Notes: generated by a model not told the origin, from the letters alone. Shown: positions 22,301 to 33,343, counted from the stretch's first letter. The stretch is 64,000 nt of DNA from Crambe crambe (GCA_963924555.1 OZ004598.1:310001-374000), one strand, 5' to 3'. Numbers and translations: made by a program.

Positions 22301-25300
22301 ATCGGGATTTATTCACTGGAAAGAGGAAGAAGAAGCCACAGAAGATGAGTGCAACTAACGACCCCAAGATCAAGAAGAAGCGGTCTGCTAAGAATCCTGT
22401 CAATACAGCTTCAAGCCAGGTTCCAAAGAGTTTTAGCAGTGGAACCGGAGTGGGAATTACAGTGGCGGGAGGAGTGGGAAGTGCAGTGGGAGGAGGAGTT
22501 GGAAGTCCAGTGGTAGGAGGAGTGGGAAGTGCAGTGGCAGGAGGAGTGGGAAGTGCAGTGGCAGGAGGAGTGGGGAGTGCAGTGGCAGGAGGAGTGGGGA
22601 GTGCAGTGGGAGGAGGAGTGGGGAGTGCAGTGGGAGGAGGAGTTGGAAGTGTTGGCACTACCATGGACTCAGAGCTCTAAGTCGTCATGCTGGTCCATGA
22701 TGATGTAACAATTTACCTATTGGGGCATAAATACTTTCAGTAGTTAATAGTGACAATATATAGTAGCTTACTTATCCCTGTGACTTACTAGTAGATAATC
22801 TCTTCCAAACATTGAACTTCTTTTTTTTTGTTTGTTTTGTTAGTTCGTAGCTTATTTAGCCCCAATATTTATTGTTCGAATAATAATAATTGGTAAACAT
22901 TTTTGATTGCCCTCAATCTTACCTCACATGTCAAGCATAGTTGTGTCCTTGAGTGCTCTTTTGTGTGAAGACCGAGATGATAGTAGTCTGCCTTGCAATG
23001 GTTGCATTTATCCTTTGGAGCTCTCTCATTATCGGATGTTATTTTCATTTCTCAGCTACTTTTACTCGGAGAAGGAAGCTGTATTAATGCCACTGATAAC
23101 CATGGGAACACTCCCCTGCACCAGGCATGCTCAAATGGTCATGAAGAGGTGTGTGTATAGCAACTTTTCAGTCTAGTATTCCTAGAAGAGAAAAATGATG
23201 TGATGTACTGTTGTGTGATGTGATATGCTTTGTAGTGTGTGAAGGCACTGCTCTTCCACGTCACCACCCAGTGCAATGTCAATGTCAGTAATGAACAGGG
23301 AGATACCCCACTACACAATGCAGCCAGGTGGGGCTATGGTAAGTTTTGTTTATTTGTTTGCTTGTTTGTTTGTTTGTTTATGAGTGGTTGTATGCAATAG
23401 CCTCCATTGTGTCAGAGTTGCTGGGAATGGGAGCATATCCTCATATCCAGAACAGACGAAGGGAGATTCCTCAACAGTGTGCTCAGAGCAGAAAGGTACA
23501 TGTGCAGTGCGCATGTTGTACATGTGCAGTGCATTCATATCATATGCATTTGCAGTTGCATGTGTGTATGTGCATTGCATGTTCATGTACATGTGTAGTG
23601 CATTCATATGTGCAGTACATGTTCATTGCATATTCATATACATATGCATGTGCAGTACTTTGAAAGTGACTGGATCAATTGTACTTTAGGTTCAAGAGTT
23701 GCTGTCCTCTGTCCAGCTTGACAGAAAGAAAGGGCTGGCGGGGGAGGACAAGAAAGGAGGTGGGGCAGGAGGAAGAGGGGGTGGGGAAAAGGAAGGAGGG
23801 GCAGCGGGGGATGAGAGTCCAGTGATCATCAGAAACAGGAGGATAAACAAGAGAATGTCTCTCAGAGAATCAACCACAGAAGTTGATCGCCAGCTCAAGA
23901 AGCTTTTTAGAGCCATTCAGGATGGAGACACAAATCTGGTGAGATACAGTCATTTTCTCTAGTTGAGCGATGTTGGTCTTACCATTTCAAGAAATTCCAT
24001 AATTATAGCCTTGGTATTTTTGGAGTTCAGAGTCATCCAAATGGCATTCCTGTGGAGTTTTCATAGTTGGTTTTGAAATGGCTTTGTTAGGTCAGGCTTC
24101 ACACTGAATTGGTCTCATTAAATTTTCCAAGTCTATAATAACCTTGGTAAAAAATGGCTAAATTTTTCACATGACCAATTTAGGTTTTAACAGTCAAAGT
24201 GAGTGTTATTGGTCTCATAAAAAAATTTGGTGGTGGTAAACTTTTCCATGTGGTCCATGCATGCCTTGATGAGATTTGCATTGATTTCTTTGAAAGGTAC
24301 GTTATATCTTTGGATGGGAGGAGTCAACTGGTTCTGTAGTGTCTCCAGGTGACTTTTGTCACCCTCTCTGCCAGTGCGACCGTTGCTCCAAGCTGAGAAA
24401 GGTGAGGGGAAAAAGATCCATTATTGGATCAGAGGGCATGATGATAATTGAGTATTGTGCAGTACTAAATGTTTACTGATAAGTCTAGAAGGTGTGTTAC
24501 ATTCGTGAAATTCACAGATGGTTTTTGATCTCATTTGTGATTATAACGCCCATCGATATTATGTTTCTTGTATAGAGATCGTCTGCTACATTCCTGTCTG
24601 TCAATTGTTCAGACATGGTGGGCTACACTCCTTTACACAAAGCCTGTCTACTGGGAAATCATCCATTGGTTGACCTTTTCCTACGCCATGGGGCTTTCCT
24701 GGACAGTCGTACCAGGGATAATGAACACACACCCCTCCATCTTGCCTGCCAGTACAATCACAAAGATGTGAGTGAGGTCATCCTCCAATCAGTGGGTGGA
24801 GAACAATGATTTTAACTCTAATGAGTGGGTGGAGAACAATGATTTTAACTCTAATGAGTGGGTGGAGAACAATGATTTAACTCTAATGAGTGGGTTGGGA
24901 GACCATCTTTAACTCCATTATAATTGTACCTTGACCTCTTGGTTTTGTATGCGCAGGTTGTATTGCTATTGTTAGAGCACACTACTCAGGTTGACCTGCA
25001 AGACTCTCTTGGAAGTACGCCCCTTCATTTGGCCTGCAATAATGGACACATGGAAACAGCAGCCTTGTTGCTAATGGTAAGAAGGCAATAGTGTAAGAAA
25101 AACAAAGTTAAGAACAAGGTCAAAGTTTAAATAATCCACTAATTAATGTTCTATTTATATTATGATTTCCCACAAGTTAGTGTTGTATGATTTCACTAGC
25201 ATGGTGCTGATGTGACAATTACTAACAACCGAGGAGACACACCTCTACACAATGCAGCTCGCTGGAACCATCCTGCACTGGTCAATGAGCTGTTGCTCTA

Positions 25301-26864
25301 TGGGGCCAGTTACACTGCTACTAACAACGAACACAAAACACCACTAGACCTCTCCAACGATGATCAAGTCAAAGGTTTAATCCATAAAGCAGCCCGAGGG
25401 TTCATTGCTGTGGGATCCTACACCCCCCTCCACCCACGTTCCAATAGTATCCATCGGAACAAGGGCACTACCCATCATGAGTCATCCAGACCCCAGAGGG
25501 ATTCGGGAAAGTTGGCAGAGACAAGTCAAAAGGGAGACTTGCAATCCACAAGTCGGCAGGCAAAGTCAAGTGATTTGAATATGAAGAAGCAAGGGAGTAA
25601 CCCTAATGTGAGTACTAAACAGGGAAGGTCACATGACGTGTTTTCAAGTACATCAAATCTGGGAAGGTCATTACCAAGTACACTGCCTGATCCAAGTCCA
25701 AACGAAATAGGAAACTCACATGACCTGAATCCCAGTATAGAAGAGAAATCACAAGACTTGAATCCCAGTACAGAAGAGAAATCACATGACCTGAGTAAAG
25801 GTGACCTGAGGTCAAGAGAAGGAGAGAGATCACATGATATCAATGTCATTTCAAAGGAATCGCATGATCAGAGTTCTAACATAGAAGGTGACAATTGTGT
25901 GAATGTGGAGGATCAGTCACGTGACGAGAATGTGAATGTAGAAAGGAGATCACTAGAAGCAAGTCCAAATCTGAAAGATAACCCATGTGACTCGAGTCAG
26001 AATGCAGAAAGAAAAGTTAGTCCAAGTGCTGAGAAATCATTGAATCTGAATACAGAAGAACGATCTCATGGCCCAAGTCTTAGCACAGAAGAACGATCAC
26101 ATGACCCAAGTCTTAGCACAGAAGAACGATCACATGGCCCAAGTCTTAGCACAGAAGAGCTATCGCGTGACCCAAGTCTTAGCACAGAAGAGCTGTCACG
26201 TGACCCAAGTCTTAGCACAGAAGAGCGGTCACATGAAGCAAGCCTGAGTCCAGTTGAAGTGGAGCATAGAACATTGGGTGACCAAGCAATGCCAGGTCAT
26301 GGTTCACTGGAGGAGAGATTAGGTGAAGAAAAGGGGGAGGAGGAGCATGGGAACATGAGGACAGAGTCAGAACTGCCCCGCTCCAAGCCAGATGAGAACC
26401 TAATCTCTCTACTGCAGGCCATTGAAGCTTTTGACAGGTGAATGCTCCATGTAATACACCATCAGCAAACGGTATAAGGGGGGCCTCCCCTTCCTTTATC
26501 CAATTAGTGTCACATGATATTATAGTGTTACATATATACCTTATATGGGCCATTTCATTATTACTCTACTATGCCCAAATAAGGAGACCACACTTCCCCT
26601 ATTAAAACCATTTATCCCTGGCCCATCCCATGGTACACTTATTCCTGGTTTTGTAAAGGTGTTTTCTTATGATATTTCAGGTCTACACTGAATAGACGGA
26701 GTGCGGGTACTGATGACAGGAGTGCCCCATATCTGAGCCCCTCCATCACACCCCCCTACTCACCCCTGCACAACTTTTACCCCCCTCCACTCGACGAAGA
26801 AATGCAAACCACAGGTCTCGGAATGAGTGGGTGGAGTCAGGGAGAAGCCACACCCCTCTTGTAG
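15572..26864 (+). CDS. ANKRD27: ANKRD27/VARP: VPS9 domain and ankyrin-repeat protein
   Basis: Exons: 15572-15673, 15851-15982, 16164-16223, 16277-16361, 16420-16577, 16757-16807, 16860-16910, 17249-17314, 17390-17466, 17637-17897, 18081-18368, 18808-18890, 19068-19183, 23056-23148, 23236-23338, 23416-23495, 23690-23938, 24297-24401, 24576-24767, 24957-25076, 25200-26437, 26681-26864; 1297 residues, phases consistent. VARP is a Rab21/Rab32/38- and VAMP7-linked endosomal effector. The N-terminus MARYDEDL matches the family. The VPS9 domain ([12 protein letters not shown]) spans exons 10-11. Ankyrin repeats form two groups. Both CHPLC-x-C-x2-C VPS29-binding zinc motifs are kept (exons 11 and 18). 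Intron 9 uses a GC donor (17467-17468). Intron 13 (3.9 kb) hosts a GPCR gene. The Ser/Glu-rich C-terminal tail with 11-residue repeats makes it longer than the human protein. Confidence 0.95.
19308..19377. repeat. TAAA-type microsatellite in ANKRD27 intron 13
   Basis: About 70 bp of AAAT/TAAA tetranucleotide repeat, upstream of the nested GPCR gene. Confidence 0.85.
19998..20004 (+). promoter_or_regulatory. TATA box of the nested GPCR gene
   Basis: TATAAAA lies 58 bp upstream of the ATG at 20062. The paralogue has a TATAAATT at nearly the same distance, which suggests that the nested gene has its own promoter rather than relying on ANKRD27 transcription. Confidence 0.55.
20062..22680 (+). 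CDS. Somatomedin-B-containing family B (Methuselah/adhesion-like) GPCR, nested in ANKRD27 intron 13
   Basis: Intronless frame of 872 residues. A signal peptide (1-19) is followed by a somatomedin-B-like module (C23 to C53, with [14 protein letters not shown]). Next come further cysteine-rich regions ([18 protein letters not shown]) and two copies of a roughly 45-residue module built on ESEYxDLGNxxI...GRPLxC. The seven-helix domain spans about 479-750 ([39 protein letters not shown]). No GAIN/GPS cleavage site is recognised. The basic tail ends in about ten Gly/Val octapeptide repeats of the GGVGSAVA type (about 795-868). The ligand is unknown. It is a close paralogue of 28680-31559. It lies in sense orientation entirely inside the 3.9-kb intron and has its own TATA box. 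The chosen ATG leads directly into the signal peptide. Confidence 0.9.
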   Translation: MLLHFLFLVSCFAVPVVESQLNCTSCTECVANISQSSSLCKCDSACDIYGDCCASSSAPASCTSPSNVPLKPGVVLECHSIFSNPAISVLYENEAFLMVSSCPDSWPVEQSVANAIASNCTSQDLKLPPVTDRESGIVYKNEHCALCNGIRQLVAWNIDIACAPTVYKLLESKPTEYIEKNHPNLFTRNCQVCSYRMPPSVPPPRSCVPSVSTCLPKENLEPKIRRILNESKYTEMVEKCVSGILNLINISSIIYKNRACALCNGEETQPEFIECVTLGDKREEVPILCAPVSATQSTDGGNMLGPGGNLARKIPFTITLSNLMTYSFESRTLHIPVNCPPGEAPIGLQCRTTQCPQSYLQTGGRCSLIGSCSSMVLALQESEYTDLGNDMILFKGRELVAVERDAHGRPLVCSKLEFLNCSTGLLPLNESEYEDLGNNTITYDGKLIKVIYYDNLGRPLICPTNESVMEVNQTALSSLPGVGELTYIGCSLSVLGTLAILITYGLFSELRTLPSKILMNLSVCLLATSLLFIIGGPVVQRFPNPSLCTAAAICLHLSNLAQLTWMTIFSIEMVRSFNLAAKFRIDPARKKNQLLLGYLIFGWTLPVVIGIICIGLNFSGRGLVLYGVLSDGRLGSCWINHFTSFIVAFLVPLLLSIVTNLVTFVVVTVLLCKASRNKSKISNSNSSALIRVWLAILSITGLTWIFGFIAIPNQGSWATYPFVIFNSSQGFIIFIAFLATKKTLLLYRDLFTGKRKKKPQKMSATNDPKIKKKRSAKNPVNTASSQVPKSFSSGTGVGITVAGGVGSAVGGGVGSPVVGGVGSAVAGGVGSAVAGGVGSAVAGGVGSAVGGGVGSAVGGGVGSVGTTMDSEL
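24788..24895 (+). repeat. 33-bp tandem repeat in ANKRD27 intron 19
   Basis: About three copies of a unit starting AGTGGGTGGAGAACAATGAT, slightly diverged, directly after exon 19. Confidence 0.75.
26055..26240 (+). repeat. Coding 33-bp tandem repeats in the ANKRD27 tail
   Basis: Five to six copies of a 33-bp unit encode the 11-residue motif [11 protein letters not shown] with small changes. Looser versions (EEKSHDLNPST-like) occur upstream from about 25735. The segment is low-complexity, acidic and probably disordered. Confidence 0.85.
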
Positions 26865-26939
26865 GGAGGCAAAATAATAATAATTATAGCAAGTCAGATC
26901 TGAAGCACATGCAGTAGTAGGAATAGATTTTATGTGCAC

Positions 26940-26977
<38 letters not shown>

Positions 26978-27421
26978 GTTTGATATACAAACCCACACAC
27001 TCACAGGTGAGATATGTTTTATATTTATTATTAATTTTTTTCTCGAACTGTAATCATTACATGTCAACTAGCCAAGGGCTGGCATGATCTATTTTGTAGA
27101 GCTTCTTTGCTTGTATATCAGTTCCATTTTAGTCAAACCATAACAGCACAGGTAACCAGGATGTGGCTCTTAATAGTACACCCAGGGACTCTTGACTTTT
27201 CCATCCTTCCTTCCTATTCTGGTTAGTGTACATTTGTGGGGTATTCAAGTCAATAAGTCCGTAATTGGTATGGTGTGGGGAAATTCTTCTCTCCAAGTCA
27301 ATGATTGGTTGGTTTAATGGGGGAGTTTATCCTATATTGCTATAAATCTTGTTAGTGCATGGATGTGTAGTCATTACATTGAAAGTCATCTCCCCTTAAA
27401 TGTGTCCACACCACAATAATC
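26865..27421. other. Intergenic between convergent genes, with T30 tract
   Basis: ANKRD27 3' region, including a run of 30 T (26945-26974). No coding exon recognised. Confidence 0.5.
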
Positions 27422-28529
27422 CTAGAAGTCTTGCAACAGGTCACGCTCATTTTTAAGGTGACAACATATTTGGATGGTGTAGACTTTCAGGCTGCAGGAG
27501 GATAATCAATGCATGCATGATTAATGAAAGGATATACTGATAATAATTATACCTGATCAGAATAATTCCAGCAGCATTATGATCAATGGTGTGAAATATC
27601 AACTAAACTGAACTCGTAATACAAGACTTTGGTAAATTATGAGTGTAGTATTCATTTTTCACGTGTTTGGATATATAGGTAGGTTGGTGAAAAAAAATCC
27701 AACACCTGGTACACATTATTGTTTGGTGGATACCCTGAAACTCAATAGGAATCAATTGCTGCCCAGTAATGTCATATATACATAATTATATAGTTAACAG
27801 TCTGACGTGTGGTTGCACTGAAAACAACTAGCTATGCATAGTGTTATAGTGGGAAAAATTTACACCACACTTCAAAGTATTGTGTCTATTATTAAATTTT
27901 GATTGGTTTGGTGTGCTAGTACTGCAAGACCAGGTGATGTCCTCAGTGCTCATGCAGTGTCCTGGTATATGATTTGATACCCTTGGTTGGCCAGAAGGTC
28001 ATGCAGTGAGCAGCAGTATTTCTGGTCTTCCAGCATAGACTGTGGACAGGAAAGAGACTAGCTACTTGGAGACTGGGCAGGAATACAAGGAGATATTAAG
28101 TGTCCACTTGAACTACATACTCAAGAAGGGAGAGTACTACACAGAGTACAACATACACACATGACCTCACCTTGCTGAGGTATGAAAGTCTATGTGCACA
28201 CTTCCCACATATACTGCAGTCATGGTGCAATGATGTCTGTTAGGTCAGAGGAATTCCTTTGCAGTATCATGTATGCAAACAAGTTGACCACCAGTACAGA
28301 TCCGCTGGACCAGTGGACTAATTAGGAAGTGTTTATTCCTACCAACACACATGCAGTCGTCATTGTGGCTAGCAAGAAACCCAAAAAAGTTGGTAGCTGA
28401 TTACTAACATGGAAGGCTGAATGCTCAAGGGACTAGAGTAGAGATCAAAGACATAATAGACACTAATTAAGGACATACGTATCCATTGCCAACACTACAT
28501 GAGAGGACAATGGCCAGTTTTCCTTGTAG
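27422..28529 (-). CDS. Last four exons of an unidentified gene (partial)
   Basis: Four short blocks splice in consistent phase on the minus strand: 28479-28529, 28171-28236, 27981-28039 and 27422-27491, each with AG before and GT after, the last ending in TAG. Together they give 81 residues. Features include a hydrophobic LAIVLSCSVGNG start, a cysteine cluster (DCSICGKCAHRL) and a C-terminal part LHDLLANQGLKVYTIQICC. No family is recognised. No upstream exon was found in the 150 bp before the GPCR stop. The missing 5' exons may therefore lie beyond the GPCR gene (making it a second intron-nested receptor), or this may be an alternative tail. The spliced phase agreement is the main support. 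Confidence 0.45.
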
Positions 28530-28679
28530 CTAGTGATGGTGTAGTTGCAGTGTAAAACTCAATACAATTCTTAATATGATTGTTGCAAAAAATTAATTCA
28601 CATAAAAATCATAAAAAATTTAATGTACCAATGTAATCAGTGATGGGGCAATATAATGGTTATGGATGTGCTGCTGTGA

Positions 28680-31559
28680 TTAAACTTCGGAGTCGACATT
28701 AGTCCTGCTTTCTTCTACTTGTTTGACAGTCGTACTATTTTCAACGAACACCGTGACATCATTGCTGCTGTTTTCAACAAGCACACCATTGCTGCTTCTT
28801 TCAACAAGCACACCATTGCTGGTATTCTTGGGAATGGTTGGGTCCTGGCTTGGCAAAATGTCCATTGAGCTGAATTCTTTCTTAGAGAGCTGAGACTTAA
28901 TCTGACTGCTGTTTGTAATGCTTGAGTTCTGCTTTGGTGAGGAACTTTTCTTTGATCTTCTTCCTGTAAGCAAATCTCGATAGAGTAGGAGTGTCTTCTT
29001 TGTTGCAAGGAAAGCAATAAATATGATGAAGCCTTGAGAGCTGTTGAAGATAACGAAAGGATATGTTGCCCAGTTGCCTTGGTTTGGGATAGAAATGAAA
29101 CCAAATATCCAAGTCAGTCCAGTAATCGAGAGAATTGCCAACCAAACTCGAATAAGTGCCGAGTGATTTGATTTGCTTAGCTTAGATTTGTTTCTAGAGG
29201 CCTTGCACAGGAGCACGGTCACTACCACGAACGTGACGAGATTAGTAACAATGGAGAGGAGTAGAGGCACCAGGAAGGCTACTATGAAAGAGGTGAAATG
29301 GTTAATCCAACACGAGCCTACTCTTCCATCACTCAAGACCCCGTATAGCACCAATCCCCTGCCACTGAAGTTCAATCCAATGCAAGTCACACCAATAATG
29401 ACGGGAAGACTCCAGCCAAAGATCAAGTATCCAAGCAAGAGCTGGTATTTCTTCCTGGCAGAATCGACTATGAACTCAGATGCACGATGAAAGCTTCGAG
29501 CCATTTCAAAAGAAAAGATACTCATCCATGTGAACTGAGCAAGGTAGAAGAAATGGAGGCATATTGCCACTGCAGTGCAAAGGTCAGGATTAGGAAAGCG
29601 TTGAACCACTGGACCACCTATGATGAAGAGGAGGCTAGTTGCTAGGAGACAAACCGATAAATTCATCAATATTTTACTCGGGAGTGTTCTGAGTTCACTG
29701 AAGAGTCCGTAAGTGATGAGGATCACAAGAGTTCCCAAGACAGAGAGAGAGCAACCAATATAAGTTAGTTCTCCAACACCAGGGAGAGACTTCAGGGAGT
29801 GTATAGTGCGATTCCGAGTCACTTCCACCACACTTTCATTATCAGGACAAATTAAGGGACGGCCAAGGTCATCGTAGTACATTACTTCAATTAATTCTCC
29901 ATCATAGGTGATGGTGTTGTTGCCAAGGTCCTGGTACTCTGATTCGTTCAAAGGCAGGAGACCAGTGGAACAGTTGAGAACTTCTGGCATTGTTGTATTT
30001 GAAATGTTTGTACAAACCAGAGGCCTTCCCAGCTGGTCACGCTCTATCACCACTAGTTCCTGTTCTTGGTATAAGATAGTGTCATTTCCAAGGTCTGTGT
30101 ACTCTGACTCGTTGAGAGCTAGGATCGTTGTTGAGCAGTTTAAGGATCCACCATTTGAAGGATTCTGCAACACAGTACACCTTCCTCCAGTTTGCGAGTA
30201 GCTCTGAGGACATTGAGTGGGTCGACATTGTAGTCCAATGGGAGCCTCCCCTGGTGGGCAGTTCACAGGAACCTCAATAGTATCTGATTCAGTAGAAATG
30301 ATCACTTGTCCACCCCCCAGGTTGCTGAGGGTGATGGTGAAAGGGATTCCCATGACAGGAGGTGGTGCAATAGGTGCAATGATACCATCAGGTTCGGGCA
30401 TGACTGGTGGTGGTACAGTGAAAGGACGAAATCTAGGTACAACAGGTGCGATGATATCTTTTGGGTTGGGTCGAGGTCTGACCCCAGGCCTAGGCCTAAA
30501 AGTAAAAGGTGCAATTGTGCGGAAGACAAGGGTGAAAGGGAGAGGGGATGGCAAAGGAGGCTTAGTGATAGGAAGAGCAGTGACCCTCTGCATCGTAGTT
30601 GGAGGAGATCTTGTGACTCTCTCAGTAGTTGAAGGAGGAGTAGGAGATCTTGTGACTCTCTCAGTTGGTTGCGTTGGAGGAGAAGGAGCACATTGGTCGG
30701 GAACTGTCTCTCTCTGTCTCCCCAATGTAGTACACTGCAGTTCTTCCTCATCTTCACCATTGCACAGAGCACAGGCACGATTCCTATACACCACATTGGA
30801 GGCTGTCACCAGATCCAAAAATCCAGTCTCACATCTTTCTACCATATCAGTGTAATTGCTCCTTGTTAATGTACGACGTATTCTCTTCTCTAGTTCTCCC
30901 TTGGACAGACAGGTACTCACTCTTGGCACACAGGATCGAGGAGAAGGAATGGAAGATAATCTGGGAATTTGGTACGAACATCCTTGGCACTCTGTTTGAA
31001 AGATACGTGGATTATTTCGGAGGATCTGAGAGAGTGGTTGTGTCTGCAGCAGCTGATAAACATTTGGAGTGCACGCTAAGTTAGGCTGCCATGCTACAAG
31101 CTGTCTAATTCCATTGCACAGAGCACAGTGTTCATTCTTGTACACAATACCACTCTCTCTGTCTGTGACTGGAGGTAGTTCAAGGTCTTGAGAGACACAG
31201 TTGGAAGCTATAGTGTTAGCAGTGGACTGTTCCACATGCCAGGAGTCAGGACAGCTGGCCACCATCAAGAATGCTTCATTTTCATAGAGAACAGGAATAC
31301 CTGGATTCAGGTAGATGGAACGACACTCCAAAACGACGCCTGACTGCAAGGGGCTGATCTGAGAGGAATTGCAAGAAGCTGGAGCACTGGAGGACGCACA
31401 ACAGTCCCTGAAAATTTCGCAGGCAGAGTCGCACTTGCAGAGAGAAGATCTTGAAACATCTGACACGCACTGTCTACACCTGTTGCAACTCTCCTGGGAG
31501 TTAGCGACGAAGACTCCAAAACAGCTCACTGAAATTAAAAGAAAGAAACGGAACACCAT
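28680..31559 (-). CDS. Somatomedin-B-containing family B (Methuselah/adhesion-like) GPCR, paralogue of the ANKRD27-nested gene
   Basis: Intronless frame of 959 residues on the minus strand, with a TATAAATT about 55 bp upstream of the ATG (31613-31620). It has a signal peptide, then a somatomedin-B-like module (CKCDSACEIFRDCC), the same NEHCALCNG and NRACALCNG cysteine motifs, and two ESEYxDLGNDTI...GRPLxC modules. The seven-helix domain is nearly identical to the 20062 gene. Differences are a Pro/Thr-rich spacer of about 110 residues after the cysteine-rich part (repeats of TERVTRSP) and a different tail with NGVLVERSS-type repeats instead of Gly/Val repeats. It is evidently a duplicate, inverted and about 8 kb away. 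Ligand unknown. Confidence 0.9.
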   Translation of the reverse strand: MVFRFFLLISVSCFGVFVANSQESCNRCRQCVSDVSRSSLCKCDSACEIFRDCCASSSAPASCNSSQISPLQSGVVLECRSIYLNPGIPVLYENEAFLMVASCPDSWHVEQSTANTIASNCVSQDLELPPVTDRESGIVYKNEHCALCNGIRQLVAWQPNLACTPNVYQLLQTQPLSQILRNNPRIFQTECQGCSYQIPRLSSIPSPRSCVPRVSTCLSKGELEKRIRRTLTRSNYTDMVERCETGFLDLVTASNVVYRNRACALCNGEDEEELQCTTLGRQRETVPDQCAPSPPTQPTERVTRSPTPPSTTERVTRSPPTTMQRVTALPITKPPLPSPLPFTLVFRTIAPFTFRPRPGVRPRPNPKDIIAPVVPRFRPFTVPPPVMPEPDGIIAPIAPPPVMGIPFTITLSNLGGGQVIISTESDTIEVPVNCPPGEAPIGLQCRPTQCPQSYSQTGGRCTVLQNPSNGGSLNCSTTILALNESEYTDLGNDTILYQEQELVVIERDQLGRPLVCTNISNTTMPEVLNCSTGLLPLNESEYQDLGNNTITYDGELIEVMYYDDLGRPLICPDNESVVEVTRNRTIHSLKSLPGVGELTYIGCSLSVLGTLVILITYGLFSELRTLPSKILMNLSVCLLATSLLFIIGGPVVQRFPNPDLCTAVAICLHFFYLAQFTWMSIFSFEMARSFHRASEFIVDSARKKYQLLLGYLIFGWSLPVIIGVTCIGLNFSGRGLVLYGVLSDGRVGSCWINHFTSFIVAFLVPLLLSIVTNLVTFVVVTVLLCKASRNKSKLSKSNHSALIRVWLAILSITGLTWIFGFISIPNQGNWATYPFVIFNSSQGFIIFIAFLATKKTLLLYRDLLTGRRSKKSSSPKQNSSITNSSQIKSQLSKKEFSSMDILPSQDPTIPKNTSNGVLVERSSNGVLVENSSNDVTVFVENSTTVKQVEESRTNVDSEV

Positions 31560-32009
31560 TCTGCAAGTCTTGACCGACTGGTTGATTAATTAGCTGGCCA
31601 ATTGCATGCTGCAATTTATACCAGTAGAATGGGTGGGGCTCTGTTGTCTCCGCCCCCTATTAGCTGTTCCTAGATCCTGACCTCTCGCGGGCTAGATTAT
31701 GCTCATTCTGCTCCTATTATTCCCCTGTTGTAACATTAATGATAATTTTGAAGAGTGCAGCTGCATGTAGTTGTCCATATCATATATGTAAGAAAATCAC
31801 TCGTGACTCAGGTCTTAGGTACGTAGGTAGCTAGGCTCTATCACAGTGCAGCAAGAAACCCCTGAACATATAGCTAAGTAGTGTTTTCAGGCTTGCAGCA
31901 GCTCCATTAGCTATGCTCAAAATGTGCCCCATTATTCTTGATTCGAGGAAGTCCCAAAATTATGCCATAGATAATTTATATAGCTATAGACTACGCAGTC
32001 TAGCTAGCG
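31560..32009. other. Promoter and upstream region of the GPCR paralogue
   Basis: TATAAATT (minus strand) at 31613-31620. The rest up to the transposon target site shows no convincing exon or repeat. Confidence 0.4.
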
Positions 32010-32015
32010 CGGGCA

Positions 32016-32400
32016 TATGGCACGCCTCCAGTAACAAAAATCGATGACGGCAAATGAGCCCAATATAAGGGTCAAACCCCGATACCGATATACTGGGTCC
32101 AATATAATATATATGGCCTTGTATACTGGGTCCAATATAATATATATGGTCCAGTATACTGGGTCCAATATAATATAATATGGTCCAGTATACTGGCAGT
32201 TATATCTGCCCCAATAATACTGGGTCCGATATAATATTTCTGGCCCGGTATAGCTACTGGGTCCAAAATAATATCAGATCCCATAATAATAATTATTGGG
32301 TCCAATAATAATATTGGACCCAGTATAATTTATAGATTCCATGCCCATGCCAGAACTAGCATCGAATTCCGTGCACGCATGCGCATATACACCCGATAGA
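32016..32400. repeat. Left TIR of the transposon with tandem subrepeats
   Basis: About 385 bp. After the conserved 75-bp tip, a unit of about 33 bp built on TATACTGGGTCCAATATAAT repeats several times (about 32085-32330). It ends in a segment shared with the right end (GAATTCCGTGCACGCATGCGC). Confidence 0.85.
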
Positions 32401-32501
32401 TCCGCGATCCGTTGCGCATGCGCATCAGTGATCAGTCGAGTCATCCTAGTTGTCTTCTTCGAGCTTGGTAAGTGGAGGGAGTGATCGCAGTGGCCAGATC
32501 G

Positions 32502-33343
32502 ATGGCTTCACCCAAGAGGTTAACTCCAGGATTCTTCACCATAAGACAAATTTTGAGGTGTAATAACATTCCTCATGCAGACACATCTGGCCTTCAAACG
32601 TTCATCAGGTCAGCCTTAATAATAGCTTCTAGCTAGTTGGTTGTACCTAATGCTGTTTGCATTGAATGATTAAAAAAAAAAATTCTGCTGTACTTGGTGT
32701 GACTTGGTGTGTGTTAAATAGAATTAGAGTTCATTTTTTTATATTCAGCACTGTGTGAGTGTGCAAAATGCTCCCTCTGGATCTCAAACTCAACCAGTTC
32801 CATCATGAGCCTGGACATGGCGCTAAAGGCAAGCAGTGGTGGTTGGCATCTCTGAATGATCTTAGTGATATGTATAGTGTTCATGCTGGTAAAAAATGAA
32901 AAAGAAATCTTATTGTGGTGCAATCAGAGTGGTAAAAGGTGTTCAAGCTCACCTGATGAGGAGACTGAAGCAAGTAAGCATTCATGGTATGATAAGTACC
33001 TAGATAAGATGAGGAAGAAGCATGCTGACAATCGATACTCTGAGGAACAATTGCGTTCCTGGGCTCATCTTATACAAATGAAAAAGCATTATTCTTCCCA
33101 TTTGGAAGATGAGGCAAAAAACTCAACCATCTACTGACTCCAATACTGAAAGGACTGAAGGTAGTCAAGAGCATGTTTCAAAAACGAGTTAATTTGCATG
33201 GTCAATGTGTCCAGCAGCTGTTACAGCTACACGAGTTGGAGAAGGGCAGAATAAAGAAAGAACAATATGATGATATGCAAGCAAACATTTTGGACGAGAT
33301 CAAAACATTTGTATCAATAACCACAGTGTCTCACACATACTAA
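32502..33343 (+). pseudogene. Third transposon ORF, unidentified, frameshifted
   Basis: A probable first exon begins at ATG 32502 (MASPKRLTPGFFTIRQIL) and ends at the GT donor at 32609. A coding-like block at about 32930-33125 contains WYDKYLDKMRKKHADNRYSEEQ and LRSWAHLIQMKKH. At an A6 run near 33116-33121 the frame shifts, and the other frame continues as a helical, charged segment to a TAA at 33341-33343. The middle exon could not be resolved because of stops. No function is assigned. Its position next to the left TIR and its protein-like sequence suggest a former transposon gene. Confidence 0.5.

Noticed and set aside
27950-27980. Unknown minus-strand gene ending at TGA 27950-27952
   Set aside because: A donor at 27980 joins in phase to a further exon ending at 27422. 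Both readings are possible, but the longer spliced form looks more protein-like.
30217-30855. Plus-strand 212-codon open frame inside the second GPCR
   Set aside because: Shadow of the Pro/Thr-rich coding strand. No independent motif or start context.
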